In this document: positions 58,301-64,000 of the stretch, in pieces | Layout of the letters: each line of letters begins with the position of its first letter | Position numbering within the stretch: position 1 is the first letter of the stretch | DNA from: Chloracidobacterium sp. | Lineage (GTDB): Bacteria > Acidobacteriota > Blastocatellia > Chloracidobacteriales > Chloracidobacteriaceae | Assembly: GCA_025057975.1 (NCBI GenBank) | Contig: JANWUV010000004.1 | Location: forward strand, 124,001 to 188,000 | Reading direction: 5' to 3' | DNA length: 64,000 bases | Notes under the pieces: generated by a model | The model's database searches: none | Told to the model about the DNA's origin: nothing | Seen by the model: the letters and a program-made list of their open reading frames with translations, nothing else | Program-made: the position numbers and the translations under genes

Positions 58301-61021
58301 CGGATTGAAACGAGTTCTTGCTTGAACTGGTACGTGTTCCCGGAGATTACCGCTCTGGATTGAAGACGCGCTTACAAGCGGATTGAAACCCGACATTAAG
58401 GGTCACTTGGACCCTATTAACTTCAACTTCCCCTCTGGATTGAAGACGCGCTTACAAGCGGATTGAAACGTCAAAATGCCCAGCTCAAGGTCTTCGAGCT
58501 GGGGAACCACTTCTCTGGATTGAAGACGCGCTTACAAGCGGATTGAAACGCAGTGCCTGGTCGCCGACCTCTAGGGTTACTTGAACCCGGTTTCTCTGGA
58601 TTGAAGACGCGCTTACAAGCGGATTGAAACGAAACCGGCGGCCGTACGTCCTGTTGGACGCCGGCCGCCGGCTCTGGATTGAAGACGCGCTTACAAGCGG
58701 ATTGAAACGTCATGATACCGAACTCGAGATCCTCGAGTTCGGGAGTCAACTCCTCTGGATTGAAGACGCGCTTACAAGCGGATTGAAACGGTAGGGGTTA
58801 TGACTCGCCTATTCTAGGCGAGTCATGATACCGCTCTGGATTGAAGACGCGCTTACAAGCGGATTGAAACATTTTACTTCGGCGCGCGTTACCCGCGCGT
58901 CGAAGAAGCCGGCTCTGGATTGAAGACGCGCTTACAAGCGGATTGAAACGAACACTCCGGGTCCAGTGAGGACCGCGGAGTTCAAAATGCTCTGGATTGA
59001 AGACGCGCTTACAAGCGGATTGAAACCAGCACAGCTAGGCGTTAGTGTTAAGACATTTTGCTGTTGCAATCTCTGGATTGAAGACGCGCTTACAAGCGGA
59101 TTGAAACCATCCTCTCAAACTCGACAGGTTCGCCGTCATACAAACAACCCCTCTGGATTGAAGACGCGCTTACAAGCGGATTGAAACGCAGGCGGTTGAC
59201 TTCGACTGTCCGCCCTAGAAGGGCGGACTCTGGATTGAAGACGCGCTTACAAGCGGATTGAAACGTTAAGTTCTCGGCCGCGCCGGACGGCCGGAAGGAA
59301 GTGAGCTCTGGATTGAAGACGCGCTTACAAGCGGATTGAAACCTGTATTCTTCGGTTTTTCCTAAAACCCGAACCTTGTCCGGGTCCTCTGGATTGAAGA
59401 CGCGCTTACAAGCGGATTGAAACCTGTTGACCTCAACGGGTTTGCCGAAGAGGTCGGCCAACCTCTGGATTGAAGACGCGCTTACAAGCGGATTGAAACC
59501 GCCCTAACGGGCTTTGAAGCGCGCACTGAAGCGCCCGTTCCTCTGGATTGAAGACGCGCTTACAAGCGGATTGAAACGCCGCGTACGCGGCTGGCGTTGC
59601 GTGCAACACAATGTCCGACGCTCTGGATTGAAGACGCGCTTACAAGCGGATTGAAACTTTATTTCCTAAAAATTGTTCGTCCTTCTAGCGCCCGAAGCGC
59701 CTCTGGATTGAAGACGCGCTTACAAGCGGATTGAAACAAGCGTCCGTCCTTCTAGCGCCCGAAGCGCTAGAAGGAGCAGTCTGGATTGAAGACGCGCTTA
59801 CAAGCGGATTGAAACTTTTCGGCCGCGCCGGGCGCGCTCTTGCGGTGAAGCCAATGCCCTTCAAGCCTGACCCTCTGGATTGAAGACGCGCTTACAAGCG
59901 GATTGAAACTTTTCGGCCGCGCCGGACGGCCGGAAGGAAGCGAGAACTCTGGATTGAAGACGCGCTTACAAGCGGATTGAAACGGCTGGTAAACGTAAGG
60001 GCCGGGGAAAACTGTGGAGATTAATAAACTCTGGATTGAAGACGCGCTTACAAGCGGATTGAAACACCCGCCTATTCTAGGCGGGTAAGGAGGCCAAACT
60101 CCAAGTCCTCTGGATTGAAGACGCGCTTACAAGCGGATTGAAACTCACCTTGCCGCCGCCACTCAAGCGGCGCAAGTTCTCCTTGGCTCTGGATTGAAGA
60201 CGCGCTTACAAGCGGATTGAAACCTTCCTTTCGCGCCGTCACATGTGTGACTAGCCGCGCGAACTCTCTGGATTGAAGACGCGCTTACAAGCGGATTGAA
60301 ACGACCTCAACCCCGGCCGCCGGCCGGGTCTTAAGTCTGGCGACGACTCTGGATTGAAGACGCGCTTACAAGCGGATTGAAACTCAAAGTCGTTTCGTCA
60401 ATCGTCCAAACCTTGCGCCCGGCATCCTCTGGATTGAAGACGCGCTTACAAGCGGATTGAAACGCTGAAGTTCCACCGCTGTCCGGTTCACTGGGACCGG
60501 GCAGCTCTGGATTGAAGACGCGCTTACAAGCGGATTGAAACGGTTGTGCATTTCCCTAAGAGAGGTTATCGAACTCGCAAGAGTCTGGATTGAAGACGCG
60601 CTTACAAGCGGATTGAAACCATTGCTTGCACCTCCTCGCGTTAGATGATTCCATTCTACTCAACTCTGGATTGAAGACGCGCTTACAAGCGGATTGAAAC
60701 GGTAGTGGCGCTTCTGTCGGGATCGCGAAAGAAGCTGGTCGTCCTCTGGATTGAAGACGCGCTTACAAGCGGATTGAAACCCGGCAGCCGGCTTGTCGCA
60801 TCTCGTGGATCAACCGAGAGAAACTCTGGATTGAAGACGCGCTTACAAGCGGATTGAAACTAGGGGCGGGAGTTATTTACTTTTTGAACAAGGTCCTGCT
60901 CTCCACTCTGGATTGAAGACGCGCTTACAAGCGGATTGAAACTCGTTCGTTGTTCGGTTTTGAACGGTTGCCAGTTGAGTTTGACTCTGGATTGAAGACG
61001 CGCTTACAAGCGGATTGAAAC
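55363..61021 (+). CRISPR. Large CRISPR array: 72 near-identical repeats, 71 spacers
   Basis: By hand count there are 72 copies of a 36-base repeat that begins TCTGGATTGAAGACG, has CGCTT-AC-AAGCG as a small hairpin in the centre and ends GCGGATTGAAAC. A C precedes nearly all copies (37-base form); G replaces it at 59779 and 60583. GGATTGAA occurs twice within each repeat. Spacers are about 36-46 bases, with outliers of 57 (59816-59872) and 37 (59910-59946). The repeat is unusually uniform across 5.6 kb. The ATTGAAAC 3' end and the degenerate terminal repeat place the leader left, so transcription is plus. No cas gene adjoins it; the nearest are about 46 kb away. About half the spacers come from one gene family (see findings). 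Confidence 0.99.
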
Positions 61022-61026
61022 CTAGC

Positions 61027-61057
61027 AAAAAAAATGCCCAGCCCTACTGGGCTGGGC
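61027..61057 (-). terminator. Terminator of hemN inside the last CRISPR interval
   Basis: A 9-bp stem GCCCAGCCC / GGGCTGGGC with loop TACT (61036-61057), followed on the minus strand by a run of eight T (61027-61034). It lies between the last perfect repeat and the degenerate one and serves hemN. Confidence 0.92.
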
Positions 61058-61061
61058 GTGG

Positions 61062-61097
61062 CTTTAGTTGAAGCTGCACTTACAAGCAGATTAAAAC
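61062..61097 (+). CRISPR. Degenerate terminal CRISPR repeat
   Basis: 36 bases aligned end to end with the repeat, with about 10 mismatches; CTTACAAGC is retained and it ends AGATTAAAAC. It lies two bases from the hemN stop. Decay of the trailer-end repeat supports a leader on the left. Confidence 0.85.
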
Positions 61098-61099
61098 TT

Positions 61100-62455
61100 T
61101 TACAGCGTTTTGGAAAAAACTGGCTGCACAGCGTCGGCGTTGAGATAGGCGTCGAGCGTCATGCAGATGTTGCGGACAAAGGGACGCCCCAACGTCGTGA
61201 CCGTTAGCCGGTCGCCCTCAAAGCGAATTAGCCCGTCATCCTCCATCACCCGCAACGACGCCAAGCCGGCACGGAAATCTTCCTCAACCTCCGCCAACGG
61301 CAGCTCCATATTGCACATCAGCTGGTTGATCGCAGCGCGTCGCCGTTGGTCGTCTAGCGTCAGCCGATGGCCGCGCACAATCGGCAACTCGCCCTGGTCA
61401 AGCACTCGCTGGTAACGCCCTAGCTTGGCGTCATTCTGCGCGTAGTAGCCGGACAACTCACTGATGCCGCTCATCCCAAAGGCGATGAGGTTCGACGCCG
61501 GCCGTAGCGTGTAGCCCATAAAATTCCGGTGCAGACGCTTCTCACGAGCGGCGGCAGCTAATTCGTCGTCCGACCGCGCAAAATGATCCATCCCAACCCA
61601 AACGTAGTCGTCCGCCGTCAACCGTCGCTGGGCGTCGTCAAACATCGCAAAGCGCGTCATTACGTCGGGCAAATCCTCCGTCCGAATGTGACGTTGTTTC
61701 GGACGCAGCTTCGGCACATGCGCATAGTTGAAAATCGCCAGCCGGTCCGGCCGCATCGCCAAGACGGCGTCCACCGTCCGCTCAAACGTGGCGCGCGTTT
61801 GCAACGGCAACCCGTACACCAAGTCGAGGTTGATGCTTTCAAAGCCGACTTCCCGGCAGGCCGCAAAGACGCCCACCGTCAGCGCCTCCGGCTGGTGACG
61901 CCCGATCGCCCGCTGTACCTGCGGCGCAAAATCCTGTACGCCCAAACTGATGCGCCGAAACCCCAGCGACCGAATGTGCTTGAGTTGCGCCAATGAGGCG
62001 ACGCGCGGATCAATCTCGATGGACATGTCGCCGCTCCAATCAAGGTCAAACGCCGCCTCAATCGAACGCACCAGCCGCTCCATTTGACGCGGCGTCAGAA
62101 CATTCGGTGTCCCACCGCCCCAGTGCATCTGGACGACGCGCCGCCGCCCATCAAGCAACGCGGCAATCAAGGCAATTTCCCGCGCCACACGGTCAAGGTA
62201 GGCGTCCACCACCTCCGTCTTGCTCGTAACGGCGTTGTTGCAGCCACAGTACAGACACGCCATCGCACAAAATGGCAAGTGAACGTACAAACACAACTCG
62301 GCTGCGTCCGGCGCTGTCGCTAACTCCCGCAACGCCGCACGGTAGTCGTCCGCACCGAAGGTGTCGCTCCAAACCGGTACGGTCGGATAGCTCGTATAGC
62401 GCGGCCCCGGACGACTATATTTTTGCAGTAGGCGTTCGAGGTTCGGGGTCGTCAT
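61100..62455 (-). CDS. hemN: Oxygen-independent coproporphyrinogen III oxidase
   Basis: A 451-residue radical SAM enzyme that oxidises coproporphyrinogen III in haem and bacteriochlorophyll synthesis. The cluster motif is HLPFCAMACLYCGCNN (CxxxCxxC with the extra Cys of HemN). YTSYPTVPVW, GGGTPNVLTPRQM and LDLVYGLPLQT follow in normal order, and the HemN C-terminal domain (LMCNMELPLAEVEEDF) is present. The start at 62455 has AAGGAGG upstream and lies 41 bases inside bchE, so the two genes are translationally coupled. Its terminator lies within the end of the CRISPR array. Confidence 0.96.
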   Translation of the reverse strand: MTTPNLERLLQKYSRPGPRYTSYPTVPVWSDTFGADDYRAALRELATAPDAAELCLYVHLPFCAMACLYCGCNNAVTSKTEVVDAYLDRVAREIALIAALLDGRRRVVQMHWGGGTPNVLTPRQMERLVRSIEAAFDLDWSGDMSIEIDPRVASLAQLKHIRSLGFRRISLGVQDFAPQVQRAIGRHQPEALTVGVFAACREVGFESINLDLVYGLPLQTRATFERTVDAVLAMRPDRLAIFNYAHVPKLRPKQRHIRTEDLPDVMTRFAMFDDAQRRLTADDYVWVGMDHFARSDDELAAAAREKRLHRNFMGYTLRPASNLIAFGMSGISELSGYYAQNDAKLGRYQRVLDQGELPIVRGHRLTLDDQRRRAAINQLMCNMELPLAEVEEDFRAGLASLRVMEDDGLIRFEGDRLTVTTLGRPFVRNICMTLDAYLNADAVQPVFSKTL

Positions 62456-64000
62456 CGCTTGCCTCCTTCTTTCGACGCAGCGTGACCAACTGCGGGGACT
62501 CCGACGCAACTTTGGACGTGTCGAGATCACGTGGGCCGCCGCAGGCGACAATCCCGCCGATGTAGTCCACATCCGCACGCAGCGGCGAACCGGCGCTGTT
62601 GAGCGCCGCCAGTTGGTCGCGGCTCAGAATCCGTGATTCGTCGAAACCCAAATCAACCTCGATCCCCAATCCCTTCCGCTTGACGCGCCCAAGGTCATAG
62701 AACCGTTTGGTCGCCGTCATTTTCAGAAACGCCTTCAGACAGCCAAGCATATACTTGCGCTTGAAGGCGTCGCGGATGAAGGGATACTCCAGAAGAGCCT
62801 TCCGACTGTAGAACTTGCCGTACATCTTCAAGACGCTTTTGAGCACTTCTTCACGCTCCATCTCATCGGGCTGCAGGATGGGCGTCACGAAGTTGTAGCG
62901 GGAATAGTCGCGCACTTCGACGCGATCCTTGAGTTCCTCAAACAACTCCGAGAAGGGCCACGGCGTGTACATATTCCAGTTCGCCATGTCCGGGTTCCAG
63001 TCCAGCGCCAGTTCATAGGTTTCCTTGAGCGTTTCGGGCGTTTCGTTTTCCAGCCCCATAATGAACTGCGCTTCGGCTACCATCCCGTTGGCTTTGAGCA
63101 ACTGAATGGCGCGCTTGTTTTCCTGAATGGTGGTCTCTTTGCGGAAGCGGTTGAGATTCATCTGCGTGGCGGCTTCCGTGCCGAGCGAGACGTGAACCAA
63201 ACCCGCCCGGCGGTAGAGCGGCAGCAACTCGGCGTCGCGCAGAATGTCGGTCACGCGCGTGTTGATGCCCCAGTACACATTCAGCTTACGGGCGATGAGC
63301 GCCTCGCACAGCGCGACAAACTTTCTCTGGTTGATGGTCGGCTCCTCGTCCGCAAGGATGAAGAAGCCTACTTGGTGCTCTTTGACGAGGATTTCAATCT
63401 CATCTACAAACTTTTCCGGCGTCCGCGTCCGGTACTTGCGCCAGAACTTCCACTGTGAACAGAAGCGACAGGTGAACGGGCAGCCACGGGCGAAATTAGG
63501 CACGGCGACGCGCACGTTGAGCGGAATGTAGATGTACTGCCCCCAATCCAACACGCTCCAGTCGGGCGTTAGTGAATCCAAGTCGGCAATCGGCGGATGA
63601 GCCGGCGTGGCGACGACGTTGCCTTCGTCGTCGCGGAACGCAATGCCGCGAATAGTGTGACGGGTTCGGCGGTCATCGCCAGCCTCGATGGTGCGTAGCA
63701 GGTTGACGATGATTTCCTCGCCTTCGCCGCGTACGATGTAGTCAATCCACGGTGCTTCCGTCAGCACCTGACCATACATGAAGCTCGGATGAATGCCGCC
63801 AAGAATCGTGACGGCGGTGGGGTTGATGTCCTTGACCAACTTGAGGGTGTCTTGCGCCTTGTAAATCATCGGCGTAATCGCCGTCGCCATCACGATGTCG
63901 GGTTGGTTAGCGCGGATGATGTCGGCCAGCGCCGCGTCCGGCAGGTCGAGCGCCATGGCATCCACAAAGCGATAGTTCGTGTAACCGGCGTGCTTGAGCG
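62415..64000 (-). CDS. bchE: Anaerobic Mg-protoporphyrin IX monomethyl ester cyclase (partial, 5' end beyond window)
   Basis: The visible 528 codons are the C-terminal part of BchE, the B12-dependent radical SAM enzyme that forms ring E of (bacterio)chlorophyll without oxygen. The open frame continues past the window edge (LKHAGYTNYRFVDAM), so the true start is outside. The B12-binding part has ILGGIHPSFMYGQVL and APWIDYIVRGEGEEI; the cluster motif is GCPFTCRFCSQWKFWRKYR. The last 40 residues are charged and run over the hemN start. Presence of bchE indicates a phototroph able to make bacteriochlorophyll anaerobically. Confidence 0.95.
   Translation of the reverse strand, partial: LKHAGYTNYRFVDAMALDLPDAALADIIRANQPDIVMATAITPMIYKAQDTLKLVKDINPTAVTILGGIHPSFMYGQVLTEAPWIDYIVRGEGEEIIVNLLRTIEAGDDRRTRHTIRGIAFRDDEGNVVATPAHPPIADLDSLTPDWSVLDWGQYIYIPLNVRVAVPNFARGCPFTCRFCSQWKFWRKYRTRTPEKFVDEIEILVKEHQVGFFILADEEPTINQRKFVALCEALIARKLNVYWGINTRVTDILRDAELLPLYRRAGLVHVSLGTEAATQMNLNRFRKETTIQENKRAIQLLKANGMVAEAQFIMGLENETPETLKETYELALDWNPDMANWNMYTPWPFSELFEELKDRVEVRDYSRYNFVTPILQPDEMEREEVLKSVLKMYGKFYSRKALLEYPFIRDAFKRKYMLGCLKAFLKMTATKRFYDLGRVKRKGLGIEVDLGFDESRILSRDQLAALNSAGSPLRADVDYIGGIVACGGPRDLDTSKVASESPQLVTLRRKKEASDDDPEPRTPTAKI

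Noticed and set aside
59738-59778. Spacer hairpins such as CCTTCTAGCGC / GCGCTAGAAGG as terminators of the array
   Set aside because: They lie in spacers and probably reflect hairpins in the target DNA rather than array regulation.
60224-60265. Spacer with CACATGTGTGACTAG resembling chromosomal CACACATGTGACTAG near 48409
   Set aside because: The match is short and imperfect, so self-targeting is not supported.

Overview
The window looks like a chromosomal segment of a phototrophic acidobacterium, most likely Chloracidobacterium or a close relative. The reasons are an anaerobic Mg-protoporphyrin cyclase gene (bchE) next to hemN at the right edge, GC-rich codon use throughout, and a mix of acidobacterial-type genes (DUF6702, CIA30, Reg_prop histidine kinase, PATAN/DUF4388 regulators, NDH-2). 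The genus is an inference from gene content; no rRNA or tRNA gene was seen.

Layout: 1-9243 is a minus-strand type I-G (formerly I-U) CRISPR-cas operon in the order csb1, csb2, cas3, a short Cas8-like gene, a cas4-cas1 fusion and cas2 (cut by the window edge). 9.7-21 kb holds housekeeping genes: cobO, a thioesterase, a HEAT protein, rpmB, a crotonase, a regulator/membrane pair, a galactose uptake operon ending in galT, an SDR, proB and coaE. 21.3-30.3 kb has a minus-strand group with a type III secretion inner-rod-like protein and a LysM/glucosaminidase protein, then CIA30 and DUF6702 genes, a phosphotransferase, a lytic transglycosylase and a sigma factor. 30.3-31.1 kb is decayed sequence with a DUF2306 pseudogene. 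31-51 kb carries NDH-2, a frameshifted response regulator divergent from a very large histidine kinase, a SRAP protein, an acyl-CoA ligase, a lipase, a TPR-REC-PATAN protein, a double nuclease-fold protein, a Ser/Thr kinase, terB, erpA, a flavodoxin and a Tat-exported superoxide dismutase. metH fills 51.1-54.8 kb.

55363-61021 is a large CRISPR array of 72 near-identical repeats plus one degenerate end repeat. It lies about 46 kb from the cas operon, with no cas gene next to it. The repeat 3' end (ATTGAAAC) and the degenerate repeat at the right end place the leader on the left, so crRNAs are read on the plus strand.

The main discovery is inside this array. When spacers are reverse-complemented and translated, about 35 of the 71 encode overlapping pieces of one small protein family, from start codon to stop codon. 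The pieces include SAVGHQATAELLS, VEVNRIQV, LEVGDQAL and LEFGLLTRLE-stop. I recognise the DUF1874 family (STIV B116 / SIRV1 gp29), which is the viral ring nuclease AcrIII-1 that destroys cyclic tetra-adenylate and so disables type III CRISPR immunity. Every such spacer I could read is antisense to the coding strand, so its crRNA would pair with the mRNA. This suggests an array enriched for RNA-level targeting of an anti-CRISPR gene, probably serving a type III effector outside the window. The peptide readings come directly from the sequence; the family assignment is from memory and the biological role is inference.
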